A stretch of DNA of 42,461 nt, from NCBI GenBank assembly GCA_013791705.1, contig VMTF01000115.1, positions 1-42,461 of the forward strand. Reading direction: 5' to 3'. The DNA comes from Sphingomonadales bacterium. Its GTDB lineage: Bacteria; Pseudomonadota; Alphaproteobacteria; Sphingomonadales; Sphingomonadaceae. Under the pieces are notes generated by a model. It searched no databases, was not told where the DNA came from, and was given only the letters and a program-made list of their open reading frames with translations. This document shows, piece by piece, positions 1 through 9,011 of the stretch (positions within the stretch are counted from its first letter, which is position 1; the number at the start of each line of letters is the position of its first letter). A program made the position numbers and the translations under genes.

Positions 1-1
1 G

Positions 2-68
2 TTCGACAGGCTCAGCCTGAGCGGATGTTTTTCAAGCACCCAAGCCCGTTCAGGCTGAGCCTGTCGAA
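2..68. repeat. Long inverted repeat, sphingomonad-type palindrome
   Basis: A 19-base arm at 2-20 (TTCGACAGGCTCAGCCTGA) is repeated as its exact reverse complement at 50-68, with a 29-base spacer. Similar palindromes recur between genes in many sphingomonad genomes, which I state from memory. It begins 16 bases beyond the stop of fmt on the minus strand, so the stem-loop may also end or stabilise the fmt transcript. I saw only this one pair in the window. There is no T-tract, so a classical intrinsic terminator is not shown. Confidence 0.8.
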
Positions 69-83
69 GCCCACGCGCCGCCA

Positions 84-992
84 TCAGCCCAGCACCGTTC
101 CGGCCGGAACCGGCTTGCCGCGCAGCAGCGAAGCCGCGTCCATTGCCGGGCGTCCCGCGCGCTGGATCAGCGTCACGCGCAAGGCCCCCGAACGGCAGGC
201 AATCGTGAGCGCATCGTCCAGCGTCACGCCCGGCTCGCCTCCGCCGCCGACCACCTCGGCGGCAAGCACGCGATAGCGCTCGCCGTCCAGTTCGAAGAAT
301 GCGCCCGGCGTTGGCGCAAAGGCCCGCACCTGACGTTCGACTTGCGCCGCGTCGCCGTTGAAATCGAGCCGCGCCTCGGCCTTGTCGATCTTGTGCGCGT
401 AAGTAACGCCCTCTGCGGATTGCGCAATTTCGGGATATGCGGGGAGGTCGGCCAGCACCTGCACCATCAATTGTGCTCCCATCTGCGCCAGTTCGTCGGT
501 CAGTTCACCGGCGGTCTTGCGACCGATCGGCATGCGGCCTTCCAGCAGAACCGCCCCGGTATCGAGCCCGCGCTCCATCCGCATCACGCCGACGCCGGTC
601 TCCGCGTCCCCGGCCAGGATCGCCCGCTGGATCGGCGCCGCCCCGCGCCAGCGCGGCAGCAGCGAGCCGTGGACGTTGAGGCAGCCAAGCTTCGGCGCAT
701 CCAGCACTGCTTGCGGCAGGATCAGGCCATAGGCGGCAACCACCGCGATATCGGCGCCCAGCGCGGCAAATGCGGCCTGTTCGTCCGCGCCCTTCAGGCT
801 CGCCGGATGGCGCACCATGATGCCGCGCGCTTCGGACTCGCGCTGGACGGGGGAAGGAGTCAGTTCCTTGCCGCGCCGGCCACCGGGGCGCGGCGGCTGG
901 GTATAGACGCAGGCGATGTCGTGTCCGGCCCCGACCAGCGCGACCAGCGTCGGCACAGCGAACTCGGGCGTGCCCATGAAGATGATGCGCAT
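84..992 (-). CDS. fmt: Methionyl-tRNA formyltransferase
   Basis: Transfers a formyl group from 10-formyltetrahydrofolate to the methionine of initiator tRNA in the cytoplasm. The 302-residue product begins [16 protein letters not shown], the usual N-terminus of the family, so the ATG at 992 is preferred although the frame stays open far upstream. The catalytic region reads [17 protein letters not shown] with Asn, His and the SLLP loop, followed by GLDTGAVLL with the catalytic Asp. The C-terminal OB-like domain follows ([10 protein letters not shown]). The length is normal. It diverges from recR with 57 bases between the starts. Def, which removes the formyl group after translation, is encoded just beyond recR. 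Confidence 0.96.
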   Translation of the reverse strand: MRIIFMGTPEFAVPTLVALVGAGHDIACVYTQPPRPGGRRGKELTPSPVQRESEARGIMVRHPASLKGADEQAAFAALGADIAVVAAYGLILPQAVLDAPKLGCLNVHGSLLPRWRGAAPIQRAILAGDAETGVGVMRMERGLDTGAVLLEGRMPIGRKTAGELTDELAQMGAQLMVQVLADLPAYPEIAQSAEGVTYAHKIDKAEARLDFNGDAAQVERQVRAFAPTPGAFFELDGERYRVLAAEVVGGGGEPGVTLDDALTIACRSGALRVTLIQRAGRPAMDAASLLRGKPVPAGTVLG

Positions 993-1049
993 GATGGTGC
1001 TTCTGAATTGATCTGGCCGTTTTGTCCGGACCGCCCTATCTCCCGGCTT

Positions 1050-1646
1050 ATGGCATCGCAAGAGATCGAGACATTGGCCGGCGCGCTGGCCCGCCTGCCG
1101 GGGCTGGGGCCGCGTTCGGCGCGGCGCGCGGTGCTGTGGCTGATCAAGCGCCGGGAAAGCGCCCTGCCGCAATTGCTCGCTGCGCTGGCCGGCGTGCAGG
1201 ATCGCCTGGTCGAATGCGGCACTTGCGGCAACGTTGATACGACCGATCCGTGTTCGATCTGCGCCGATCAGCGCCGCGATGCCCGCGCGCTGTGCGTGGT
1301 GGAGGACGTCGCCGATCTCTGGGCGCTCGATCGCGCGCGCCTGTTTGCCGGGCGCTACCATGTGCTCGGCGGGCGGCTGTCCGCGCTCGAAGGGGTGCGG
1401 CCCGAAGACCTTACGATCGGCCTGCTGATCGCCCGCGTCGCTGCGGGCGGGATCGACGAAGTCGTGCTGGCGATGAACGCCACGCTCGAAGGGCAGACCA
1501 CCGCGCATTACATCGCCGAGCGACTGGAGGGCTATCCGGTGCGGATCACCCAGCTCGCCCACGGACTGCCGGTCGGCGGCGAGCTCGACTATCTCGATGA
1601 AGGCACGCTGGCGCAGGCCTTGCGGGCGCGGCGTCCGGTCGGCTGA
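1050..1646 (+). CDS. recR: Recombination mediator protein RecR
   Basis: Works with RecO (and RecF) to load RecA on gapped DNA during recombinational repair. The 198-residue protein starts at the ATG at 1050 ([20 protein letters not shown]), which gives the normal family length. The helix-hairpin-helix [14 protein letters not shown] comes first, then a zinc finger with Cys56, Cys59, Cys68 and Cys71, then a Toprim domain with [14 protein letters not shown] and GRYHVLGG. The longer frame upstream is only antisense to fmt. def follows 50 bases downstream on the same strand. Confidence 0.96.
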   Translation: MASQEIETLAGALARLPGLGPRSARRAVLWLIKRRESALPQLLAALAGVQDRLVECGTCGNVDTTDPCSICADQRRDARALCVVEDVADLWALDRARLFAGRYHVLGGRLSALEGVRPEDLTIGLLIARVAAGGIDEVVLAMNATLEGQTTAHYIAERLEGYPVRITQLAHGLPVGGELDYLDEGTLAQALRARRPVG

Positions 1647-1696
1647 AGTCGCCGGGCGATCTTGCCCTATGACAATTCCGTGATTATCTGCGCCCC

Positions 1697-2293
1697 ATGG
1701 CTATCCGCGAAATCATCGAAGTTCCCGATCCGCTGCTCAAGCAGGTGTCGAGCCCGGTCGTAACGTTCGACGACGAACTCAAAACGCTCGTCGCCGACAT
1801 GTTCGAGACGATGTACGATGCCCCCGGCATCGGCCTCGCCGCGATCCAGGTCGGCGTGCCGCTGCGCGTGGTGGTGGTCGATCTGCAGGAACGCGAGCAG
1901 GCGGCGGAAGGCGACGAAGCCGAAGCAGGCGAAGCCGAAACCGGCGATTGCGGCGATGAAAGCTGCGGCCACGATCACCGCCCGGTCAAGCTGACCCCGC
2001 GCGTGTTCATCAACCCGGAAATTCTCGATCCCTCGGAAGAATATTCGATCTGCCAGGAAGGGTGCCTGTCCGTTCCGGAAATTTTTGCCGAAGTCGAACG
2101 CCCGGCCAGCATCCGGCTCCGCTGGCAGGAAGTCGATGGCTCGGTCCACGAAGAGGCGATGGAGGGCATGATGGCCACGTGCGTCCAGCACGAGCTCGAT
2201 CACCTCGAAGGCGTGCTGTTCATCGATCACCTGTCGCGCCTCAAGCGCAACATGGCGCTCAAGAAACTCGAAAAGCAGCGCAAGGCGGCCTGA
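1697..2293 (+). CDS. def: Peptide deformylase with an acidic insert
   Basis: Metalloenzyme that removes the N-formyl group from new polypeptides. All three family motifs are present in the 198 residues: GIGLAAIQ at 44-51, EGCLS at 121-125 with metal ligand Cys123, and HELDH at 165-169 with two His ligands and the catalytic Glu. Between the strand VVVVDLQ and PRVFINPE there is an acidic stretch at about 64-97, rich in Glu and Ala and ending in a Cys/His-rich piece ([10 protein letters not shown]). Short acidic insertions here are known in alphaproteobacterial enzymes; this one is long, and its role is unknown. Confidence 0.95.
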   Translation: MAIREIIEVPDPLLKQVSSPVVTFDDELKTLVADMFETMYDAPGIGLAAIQVGVPLRVVVVDLQEREQAAEGDEAEAGEAETGDCGDESCGHDHRPVKLTPRVFINPEILDPSEEYSICQEGCLSVPEIFAEVERPASIRLRWQEVDGSVHEEAMEGMMATCVQHELDHLEGVLFIDHLSRLKRNMALKKLEKQRKAA

Positions 2294-2387
2294 TCCGGAC
2301 GCAATAGCGGTGCATTGCCGTTGCAGTGCACTTGCAAATCCGGCTTGAACTGGCTACGTTCACGGTTCGTTCCGAAGGGGAATCGCC

Positions 2388-3818
2388 GTGGATCCGCAAC
2401 TCCTGAGCTTCCTTGCGCTCGTGCTCGGCCTCGCGGCCGGCGTGGCGCTCGGCTGGTTTATCGGCAATCGCCCGGTCGCGGAATGGCGCGAACGCTTCGC
2501 CGCCCGCGATCTCGATGCGAAGGAACTGGATGAGAAGTTCCGCCGGGCGATTGTCGATCTGGCAGGGATGAGCGAACGGGCGGCCCGCGCTGAAGAACTG
2601 GATAGCCGGCTCCAGGAAGCGCGCCGGGAACAGGTCCGGCAGTCCGGCGAAATCGCCGCGCTGAAGGCCGATGCGGTGAATTTTGCCGAACAGAAGCGGC
2701 TGATGCTGGAATCGCAGGAATTGCTCAAGAAGGAGTTTGAGAACTCCGGCAGCAAAGTACTCGAAAAAGCGCAGGAAGCCTTCCTTCTGCGCGCCAACGA
2801 ACGGTTCGCGCATTCGGAAGCGAAGAACGCCGAACGGATCAGCACCCTGCTAGCTCCGGTGGGAGAGCGGCTCCAGAAATATGAACAGTCGGTGCAGGAA
2901 CTCGGAGCCAAGCGCGTCGATGCCTTCGGCCAACTGAAGGGCGTGATTGAGGAAATGCGCGTTGGGCAGGAACAGGTGAAGGCCGAGGCCGCCCGGCTCG
3001 GCAATTCCTTGCGCAATGCCCCCAAGGCGCGCGGCCGCTGGGGCGAACAGCAATTGCGCAACGTGCTTGAGCAATGCGGACTGGCCGAACACACCGATTT
3101 CGTCACCGAACGCTCGATCAATACCGAGGACGGGCGGCTGCGGCCCGATGCGATCATCAATATTCCCGGCCAGAAGATGCTGGTGATTGACGCCAAAGTG
3201 TCGCTCAACGCCTATCAGGAAGCGTTCGAAGCGCAGGACGAGGTGACGCGCGAAGCGGCGCTCGGCCAGCACGTCGCGTCGATGCGTAATCACGTGCAAC
3301 AGCTTGGCGCGAAGTCTTATCAAAGCCAGTTCGAGGAAGCGCCGGACTATGTAGTGATGTTCGTTCCGGGCGAGCATTTCGTCGCCGCCGCGCTGGAGAA
3401 AGATCCGGAACTGTGGGATTTTGCGTTCCGCAGCAGGGTCTTGCTGGCAACACCGACCAATCTGGTTGCAATCGCGCGGACCATTGCGCAAGTCTGGCGG
3501 CAGGATGGCCTCGCCCGCGAAGCGCGCGAGATCGGCAAGATCGGGGGCGAACTCTACGACCGGCTCGCCCTTGCGGGCGAACACCTCAAGCGCGTCGGTT
3601 CCGGCCTGAGTTCCGCGGTCGACAACTACAACAAGTTCGTCGGCAGCTTTGAGCGCAATGTCCTGTCGACCGGGCGCCGCCTGCGCGACAAACATATCGA
3701 GATCGGCAAGCGCGAGATCGAAGAAGTGCCGCTGGTGGAAAGCCTGCCGCGCTATGCCGACACTGCGGCTGATAGCGCCGAAGCCGCAAACGATGAAAGC
3801 ATCGCCGCCGCCGAGTGA
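2388..3818 (+). CDS. rmuC: DNA recombination protein RmuC
   Basis: RmuC-family protein, thought to limit DNA rearrangement at inverted repeats; its biochemical activity is poorly defined. The 476-residue product starts at a GTG (2388) preceded by a purine-rich GAAGGGGA. An N-terminal membrane helix (about 5-26, LSFLALVLGLAAGVALGWFI) is followed by a charged coiled coil to about 170, then the conserved nuclease-fold region, with KARGRWGEQQLRNVLEQCGL, RLRPDAIINIPG and VIDAKVSLNAY resembling a PD-(D/E)XK core. Its stop abuts the stop of the convergent META-domain gene with no base between. Confidence 0.93.
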   Translation: MDPQLLSFLALVLGLAAGVALGWFIGNRPVAEWRERFAARDLDAKELDEKFRRAIVDLAGMSERAARAEELDSRLQEARREQVRQSGEIAALKADAVNFAEQKRLMLESQELLKKEFENSGSKVLEKAQEAFLLRANERFAHSEAKNAERISTLLAPVGERLQKYEQSVQELGAKRVDAFGQLKGVIEEMRVGQEQVKAEAARLGNSLRNAPKARGRWGEQQLRNVLEQCGLAEHTDFVTERSINTEDGRLRPDAIINIPGQKMLVIDAKVSLNAYQEAFEAQDEVTREAALGQHVASMRNHVQQLGAKSYQSQFEEAPDYVVMFVPGEHFVAAALEKDPELWDFAFRSRVLLATPTNLVAIARTIAQVWRQDGLAREAREIGKIGGELYDRLALAGEHLKRVGSGLSSAVDNYNKFVGSFERNVLSTGRRLRDKHIEIGKREIEEVPLVESLPRYADTAADSAEAANDESIAAAE

Positions 3819-4220
3819 CTATTGGCGCACGAGTTCCGCCGAGTGCCCGCCGGTCCGCAAGGTCATGCGCCCCCCGCTGATGCTGACTTCCGGCGTGGCC
3901 GAGAGCAGCGTTTTTACGGTGCGCTCCTGCTCCATCATCCCATCGCACCACATCTCGGTTGAAACCAGCGGCCCCACGAACAGACGCTTGCCTTCCAGGC
4001 GCCACGGACCGCCCATTCCGTTGCAGCCGACATTGGCACTGGCGTTGTCGGCATCGAATTCCAGCCGCGCATCGGCGCTGACCGGCTTGGCGCCGTCGAT
4101 CATGGTGAAGCTCCAGCGCGATCCGGCGAGCGGGGAGGCGCTGGTCGTCGGCGCAACGGCGCAGCCGGCGGCAACGACAGCAAGCAAGACTATCACGAGC
4201 GGAGAGCGAAGACGAAACAT
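3819..4220 (-). CDS. META-domain lipoprotein (HslJ-like)
   Basis: A 133-residue secreted lipoprotein. The N-terminus MFRLRSPLVIVLLAVVAAGC is a lipoprotein signal peptide with Cys20 as the predicted lipid anchor. The rest matches the META/HslJ domain (DUF306): AGSRWSFTMIDGAKP, then NVGCNGMGGPWRLEGKRL, then STEMWCDGMMEQERTVKTLL, with a paired Cys in the CNG and WC positions. Such proteins are linked to envelope stress and, in E. coli HslJ, to novobiocin resistance; no function can be assigned here. It is a single gene, converging on rmuC. Confidence 0.86.
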   Translation of the reverse strand: MFRLRSPLVIVLLAVVAAGCAVAPTTSASPLAGSRWSFTMIDGAKPVSADARLEFDADNASANVGCNGMGGPWRLEGKRLFVGPLVSTEMWCDGMMEQERTVKTLLSATPEVSISGGRMTLRTGGHSAELVRQ

Positions 4221-4288
4221 TGCGCCGGAGCACTACGGCAAGCCGGATTATCCGCCGATGAACGTGCGGTCAGGGACGCTAATCCCCG

Positions 4289-5089
4289 TTAGGGATCGAG
4301 GTGGGCAAGCGCTTCGTAGGCCAGCACCGCTCCGGCGATCGCGGCGTTGAGGCTGTCGGCGCGGCCCTTCATCGGCATCGTCACCCGCAAGTCGCAAGCA
4401 TCTTCATAGGTTTCCGGCAGGCCGCGCGATTCGTTGCCCACCATCAGGAAGCACGGGGCCCGATAGGCGGCGCTGCGATAGTCGTGGGCATTGCGCAGGC
4501 TTGCCGCGACCAGTTGCCCGTCGCCCGCGCGCAGCCAGGCGATGAACTCGTCCCATCCGGCCTGTGCGACCCGCTGGGTAAAGATCGCGCCCATGCTCGC
4601 CCGCACCGCCTCGACCGAAAACGGATCGGCGCAATCGTCGAGCAGGATCAACCCACCCGCGCCAACCGCATCGCCGGTGCGCAACATCGTCCCGAGATTG
4701 CCCGGATCGCGCAGCGCTTGCGCCACCAGCCAGATTTCGGCCGAGCCGCGCTCGATATTGCTCAGGCTCGTATCGAACTCCGCGAATACTCCGGCGACCG
4801 CCTGCGGGTTGTCCTTGCCGGTGATCTTGGCAAGGATTTCCTCCCCGGTTTCGATCACCGTGCCCCCGGCCGCGAGAACATCGCGTTCAAGCGCGGCGAG
4901 CAGCGGATGCTCGTCGCGCCCGCGGGCCATCACCAGCATTTCCGGAATCCGCCCGGATTCGCGCGCGTCGGTCAACAGGCGCAGGCCTTCGGCGAGGAAC
5001 CGCCGCTCGCGCTTGCGATACTTCTTGTCGCGCAAGCTGCGGAGGAACTTGACGGTCGGGTTGGAAAAGCCGGTAATCGTGTGGCGCAT
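4289..5089 (-). CDS. SpoU/TrmH-family RNA 2'-O-methyltransferase
   Basis: Predicted SAM-dependent ribose methyltransferase of the SPOUT class, acting on rRNA or tRNA. The 266 residues begin with an RNA-binding substrate domain (RERRFLAEGLRLLTDA), then the catalytic domain with three SpoU motifs: VAQALRDPGNLGTMLRTGDA (motif 1, with the catalytic Arg), FLMVGNESRGLPE (motif 2) and MPMKGRADSLNAAIAGAV (motif 3, forming the SAM-binding knot). It resembles the 23S rRNA methyltransferase subgroup; the exact nucleotide cannot be told from sequence. It lies downstream of ptsH on the same strand, 103 bases away. Confidence 0.9.
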   Translation of the reverse strand: MRHTITGFSNPTVKFLRSLRDKKYRKRERRFLAEGLRLLTDARESGRIPEMLVMARGRDEHPLLAALERDVLAAGGTVIETGEEILAKITGKDNPQAVAGVFAEFDTSLSNIERGSAEIWLVAQALRDPGNLGTMLRTGDAVGAGGLILLDDCADPFSVEAVRASMGAIFTQRVAQAGWDEFIAWLRAGDGQLVAASLRNAHDYRSAAYRAPCFLMVGNESRGLPETYEDACDLRVTMPMKGRADSLNAAIAGAVLAYEALAHLDP

Positions 5090-5150
5090 GACGAAACCTG
5101 GTTGCGAGCCTATCCCGTGTGCCGGAAACGGCTCGGCATGAATGGCCTTC

Positions 5151-5181
5151 GTGCGGGGCGCAATATCCGCTGTGCCCGCAC
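5151..5181 (-). terminator. Stem-loop after ptsH
   Basis: Seven-base arms GTGCGGG (5151-5157) and CCCGCAC (5175-5181) surround a 17-base loop, 12 bases beyond the ptsH stop and in the gap before the rRNA methyltransferase gene. No T-run follows on the minus strand, so it may be a weak or Rho-assisted end of the PTS operon transcript. Confidence 0.35.
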
Positions 5182-5192
5182 TTGTCTAAGGA

Positions 5193-5465
5193 TCAATCCT
5201 CGCCGAAACCGTCTGTCACGAGGCCGACCAGCTTCAGCAGAACCTGATCGGCGCCATCGCCGGCGACGCGGATTTCGATGCGGTCCCCCTTGGCGGCGAC
5301 GAGCATCATGAGGCCGAGGATCGAGGAACCATTCTCGTCGTTGCCGTCCTTGAAGACCTGCACTGCCACTCCGTCCGGCAGCTTGGCAACGGCGTTGACG
5401 AACTTGGCGCTGGCGCGAGCATGGAGGCCGCGTTGGTTGACGATCTCGACAATTTCGCTGTGCAC
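5193..5465 (-). CDS. ptsH: HPr phosphocarrier protein (PTS)
   Basis: Small cytoplasmic phosphocarrier of the phosphotransferase system, 90 residues. The active-site His15 sits in RGLHARASAKF, and the regulatory serine region DENGSSILGLMML (Ser47/Ser48, equivalent to Ser46 of B. subtilis HPr) is intact, as expected where an HPr kinase is encoded nearby (hprK at 6988). It is the last gene of the chvI-chvG-hprK-rapZ-EIIA-HPr run. No sugar-specific permease is present, so it most likely serves regulation rather than sugar uptake. Confidence 0.94.
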   Translation of the reverse strand: MHSEIVEIVNQRGLHARASAKFVNAVAKLPDGVAVQVFKDGNDENGSSILGLMMLVAAKGDRIEIRVAGDGADQVLLKLVGLVTDGFGED

Positions 5466-5501
5466 CGTGCAGCCATCCCCCCGTTTCGCCGCAGCCGTAG
5501 C

Positions 5502-5906
5502 TCAGGCATCCTGTCCCAGGAATTCGGCCGCGATTGTGATGTAGTTGCGTCCGGCATCCCGCGCCGCCACCGTTGCGGCGATCACGTCCATAGTCTTGCG
5601 CGCTCCGGCCAGGCGAATCAACATCGGCAGGTTGATTCCGGCGATCACTTCGACCTTGCCCGCCTGCATCAGCGAAATCGCGAGGTTCGATGGGGTGCCG
5701 CCGAACAGATCGGTCAGGATGATCGCGCCTTCGCCGGCATCCACCGCCGTGATGGCTTCGGCGATCTCCTTGCGCCGTTGCTCCATATCGTCATTCGGGC
5801 CGATGCAGACGGTCGCCACGGCTTCCTGCCGCCCGACCACATGCTGCATCGCATGGACGAATTCTTCGGCAAGCCTGCCGTGAGTCACCAGGATCAGCCC
5901 GATCAT
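5502..5906 (-). CDS. PTS EIIA component, mannose family (signalling)
   Basis: Soluble single-domain EIIA of the mannose/fructose/sorbose family, 134 residues, expected to accept phosphate from HPr. The phosphorylated His9 is in GLILVTHGRLAEE, and the conserved pocket TDLFGGTPSNLA follows at about 66-77. Stand-alone EIIA(Man) proteins next to hprK and ptsH are standard in alphaproteobacteria and have no dedicated EIIBCD transporter; they are thought to report PEP or nitrogen/carbon state. The ptsH start lies 36 bases beyond its stop. Confidence 0.92.
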   Translation of the reverse strand: MIGLILVTHGRLAEEFVHAMQHVVGRQEAVATVCIGPNDDMEQRRKEIAEAITAVDAGEGAIILTDLFGGTPSNLAISLMQAGKVEVIAGINLPMLIRLAGARKTMDVIAATVAARDAGRNYITIAAEFLGQDA

Positions 5907-5982
5907 TGGGGAATTGCGCTCCGAGGTTTCGCCCCGGAGTTCTTCCGGCGCGAATGCCGGTGCCGGGTGTCTTGCCTGGGCT

Positions 5983-6915
5983 TCACGCCTTGCGTCCCTC
6001 GACGAGGTCGGCAGCGCGCGAGCTCAGGTTGCGGTGCAGCAATGTGGGCGAAAATCCGGCGGCGCGCAAGGCGTCCGCCATCTCCTCCGCGATGAATACC
6101 GAACGGTGTCTCCCTCCGGTACAACCGAAGGCAACATGCACATAGGCCTTGCCTTGGGCCTCGTAGCGCGGAAGCAGGAGCAGGAGGAGGTCGCGAATCC
6201 GCGTGAATGCCTCCGCGTAGGTCGGATCTCGGCTAATATAGGCGCCCACGGCCGTGTCCTGCCCGGTCAGCGGGCGCAGTTCGGCATCCCAGTGCGGATT
6301 GTCGAGAAACCGCATGTCGAAGACGAGGTCGGCGACCGGCGGCATCCCGCGCGAGAAACCGAAGCTCGACAAGGTTACGGTGAGATCCTGGGCCGACAGC
6401 GGCGCAAAACGTTCGCGGACCACTTGCTGCAACTGGTTCGAACTGAAGTCCGTCGTGACCATCACCATGTCCGCCCAGCGGCGCAGCGGCTCCAGCACTT
6501 CGCGTTCGGCGGCGATGCCGGAGGCGGCGGGCATGTCGTTGGCCAGCGGGTGCCGCCGGCGAGTCTCGTTATAGCGGCGCTCCAGTTCCTGCCCCGAGCA
6601 GTCGAGGAACAGCGTGGTGACTTCAAGGTCTGCGCGTGCCGACAGGTTTTTCACGCGCTCGATCACCCGGTGCGGATCGAACCCGCGGGTGCGTGAATCG
6701 AAGCCGATCGCCAGCGGTGGCCGCTGTTCGGCAGATTTTTCGTCCTTCCGTTCGGCATTCGGACCGACCAGTTGTTCGAGCAGGCGGATCGGAAAGTTGT
6801 CGATCGTTTCCCATCCCAGGTCTTCCAGCACGTGCAGGACCGTCGTCTTGCCGGCACCGAGCAGGCCGGTGACCAGCAACACGCGCTGGCGGGAGGTTGG
6901 GGAATCGGGCGACAT
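5983..6915 (-). CDS. rapZ: RNase adapter / nucleotide-binding protein RapZ (YvcJ family)
   Basis: P-loop protein of the RapZ/YvcJ family, 310 residues. In E. coli RapZ guides GlmZ small RNA to RNase E and controls amino-sugar synthesis; that role is not established in alphaproteobacteria. The Walker A motif GLLGAGKTT is at 17-25, ETIDNFPIRLL follows, and the C-terminal RNA-binding half contains YVHVAFGCTGGRHRSVFIAE. Its place between hprK and EIIA is conserved and supports a regulatory link with the PTS. It starts 72 bases after the hprK stop. Confidence 0.92.
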   Translation of the reverse strand: MSPDSPTSRQRVLLVTGLLGAGKTTVLHVLEDLGWETIDNFPIRLLEQLVGPNAERKDEKSAEQRPPLAIGFDSRTRGFDPHRVIERVKNLSARADLEVTTLFLDCSGQELERRYNETRRRHPLANDMPAASGIAAEREVLEPLRRWADMVMVTTDFSSNQLQQVVRERFAPLSAQDLTVTLSSFGFSRGMPPVADLVFDMRFLDNPHWDAELRPLTGQDTAVGAYISRDPTYAEAFTRIRDLLLLLLPRYEAQGKAYVHVAFGCTGGRHRSVFIAEEMADALRAAGFSPTLLHRNLSSRAADLVEGRKA

Positions 6916-6987
6916 CTTCGCCTGCTTTGGGGCGGGCGGGGCTGCTTGTCACCCACGCGCCGCGCCTGTGCGTGGCGGGCCGGTCGG

Positions 6988-7419
6988 CTAATTCCGTCCG
7001 TAACGGGCGAGGGCGGCTTCGGCGCGGAGCGGCAGGACCGGGCTATCGGGCCACAGGCGGACCAGCGGAACCTCGATTCCGGCCAGTTCCCGGCGCTCGG
7101 CGACCTCGATGAAGCGGGGGGCCTCGCGGTCCAGCCGGAGGACCAGCGCTACCGGCACTTCGTTCTCGAATGGCAGCGTTACCAGGCCGACATTGCGGAT
7201 TTCGATCAGGCCGGCGGTCGCAGGAGCGGGGCTGGCCAGCAGGCGCCCGGCGCGCGTGGCGAGCGCAACCCCGTCGTCGCCGACCAGCACCGCGCCGCGG
7301 TCAATCAGCGCGAGGGCCAGGCTGGATTTTCCGCTGCCCGGCGGCCCTTCGATCAACACGCCGCGCCCGGCGATGGCGACGCAGGTGGCCTGGTGCAGCA
7401 GGGGGGGAATCGCGCTCAA
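6988..7419 (-). CDS. hprK: HPr kinase/phosphorylase, short alphaproteobacterial form
   Basis: Catalytic domain only (143 residues against about 310 in Firmicutes), as is usual in alphaproteobacteria, where it phosphorylates a serine of HPr. Walker A GPPGSGKS is at 25-32, and LVGDDGVAL matches the conserved acidic pair region. The family signature is EIRNVG at 73-78, with Asn where Gly is usual (E-[IV]-R-G-[VL]-G). The start is a TTG at 7419 that overlaps the chvG stop as TTGA, indicating translational coupling. A restart further inside would cut into the domain, so TTG is preferred. Confidence 0.88.
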   Translation of the reverse strand: MSAIPPLLHQATCVAIAGRGVLIEGPPGSGKSSLALALIDRGAVLVGDDGVALATRAGRLLASPAPATAGLIEIRNVGLVTLPFENEVPVALVLRLDREAPRFIEVAERRELAGIEVPLVRLWPDSPVLPLRAEAALARYGRN

Positions 7420-9011
7420 GCGGCCTCCGGCAAATCGATCACCAGCCGCGCGCCGGGCCGGCCATCGTGGCGGTCGCCGGCGGTGAGAGTGCCTTCGTGC
7501 GCGGTCACGATCGTGCGGGCAATGGCCAGGCCGAGCCCGCTGTGACTGCCGAAATCCTCTTCTTCGGGGCGAAGCGAATGGAAGCGCTCGAACACCTTTT
7601 CGCGGGATTCGGCCGGAATGCCCGGCCCATCGTCGGTCACGCTGACCTGAACGCGCCCGTCGGCACAGTCCGTGGCAAGTTCGATGGTCCCGCCCGGCGG
7701 CGAGAACGAGGCGGCATTGTCGAGCAGGTTCACCAGCACCCGCTCCAGCCGCGCCGGATCGCCCAGCACGCGGCAGGGCAGGCGGCCATGGCGCACGCTC
7801 ACCGGGGTGTGGCCGGGCGCCGCGCGCTTGGCCCGGCTGCGGACGATGGCTTCGGTCAGCGCGGCCATGTCGACCGGTTCGAAGGTGGTGCGGGTCAGCT
7901 CCGCGTCGATCCGGCTGGCGTCGGAGATTTCGGTGACGAGCCGGTCGATCCGCTTCACGTCATGCGCGGCGATCCGGGTCAGTTCGCGGCGAAGTTCCGG
8001 ATCGCTGACCTTGTCGAGCGATTCGATCGCGCTGCGCAAGCTGGCGAGCGGGTTCTTGATTTCGTGCGCGACATCGGCGGCGAAAGTCTCGACCGCGTCG
8101 ATCCGCTGGCGCAGCGCCGTCGTCATATCGGAGACGGCCCGGGCGAGCAGGCCGATCTCGTCGCCACGTTCGGGCAGGCGCGGCACGACCACCTCGCGCT
8201 CGCGCCCGGCGCGCACCCGCATGGTTGCGCGCGCCAGCAACCGCAGCGGCTGGACGATCGTGCGGGCCAGAAACAGCGAAAGCTGAATCGAGACAACCAG
8301 GGCAATGCCGATGATGATCGCCAGCGTCTGCCGCGCGGCGCGGACCTTGTCGACAATGTCGCGGGCGTTGCGGGTGGTCAGCAGGATTTCGGCCCGTTCG
8401 CCATAGGGCACTGCCGCAGTGATCACCGGCGTGCGATCGGGTGCGCTGCGCAGGCGGACGGCAGCCTCTCCGGTGGTCCGGGCCTCGCGGATTTCGGGCC
8501 AGGCATCGGCAGTGGCGATTGCGGGCTCGACATAGTCCGGCACCGGCGGGGCGCCGACCAGCCGGTCCATGGCGCGATCGATCCCGCGCGCCGCCCTGAG
8601 CGACCATGGTTCGTGGCCGGGATCGACGAAGGCGAAGGCCGGTTCGTCGGCGATCAGGAACGAATCCGCGATCTGCCGGCCTTTCGCATCATAGAGGCGG
8701 AGGCGGAGCATCTGTTCGCTGCCGATCCGGGCCAGCAGCGGATTGCGCTGGCTGCGCGGCGTTTCGGCGAGGGCGTCGGCGATGATCAGCCCTTCGGACC
8801 GGGCGAGCTTGAACCGTTCGGCGATCAGTTGCTTGCGGTAGGAATCGAGATAGATCACGCTCGCCCCCATCAGGCCGAGCACGATCAGGTTGACCGCGAG
8901 GATGCGCGCCGTCAGCGAAAAGCGGCGGGTCCAGAACAATTGCCCCGGCGCGCGCTTCCCTGCGGAGTCAGGGAACGGCTCAGGTTTCAGCAAAGGAATA
9001 GCCTGCGCCAT
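7416..9011 (-). CDS. chvG: Sensor histidine kinase ChvG
   Basis: Membrane sensor kinase of the ChvG/ExoS family, 531 residues, partner of ChvI; in rhizobia and Caulobacter this pair responds to acid and envelope stress. A transmembrane helix lies at about 33-55, a periplasmic sensor of about 170 residues follows, then a second helix at about 228-249, a HAMP linker, the DHp box [13 protein letters not shown] with phospho-acceptor His316, and an ATPase domain ([33 protein letters not shown]). Its start at 9011 overlaps the end of chvI by 32 bases; a slightly later start is possible. Confidence 0.93.
   Translation of the reverse strand: MAQAIPLLKPEPFPDSAGKRAPGQLFWTRRFSLTARILAVNLIVLGLMGASVIYLDSYRKQLIAERFKLARSEGLIIADALAETPRSQRNPLLARIGSEQMLRLRLYDAKGRQIADSFLIADEPAFAFVDPGHEPWSLRAARGIDRAMDRLVGAPPVPDYVEPAIATADAWPEIREARTTGEAAVRLRSAPDRTPVITAAVPYGERAEILLTTRNARDIVDKVRAARQTLAIIIGIALVVSIQLSLFLARTIVQPLRLLARATMRVRAGREREVVVPRLPERGDEIGLLARAVSDMTTALRQRIDAVETFAADVAHEIKNPLASLRSAIESLDKVSDPELRRELTRIAAHDVKRIDRLVTEISDASRIDAELTRTTFEPVDMAALTEAIVRSRAKRAAPGHTPVSVRHGRLPCRVLGDPARLERVLVNLLDNAASFSPPGGTIELATDCADGRVQVSVTDDGPGIPAESREKVFERFHSLRPEEEDFGSHSGLGLAIARTIVTAHEGTLTAGDRHDGRPGARLVIDLPEAA

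Noticed and set aside
993..1562. N-terminal extension of fmt by about 190 codons
   Set aside because: It is antisense to recR and has no family-like sequence; fmt starts naturally at 992 with [12 protein letters not shown].
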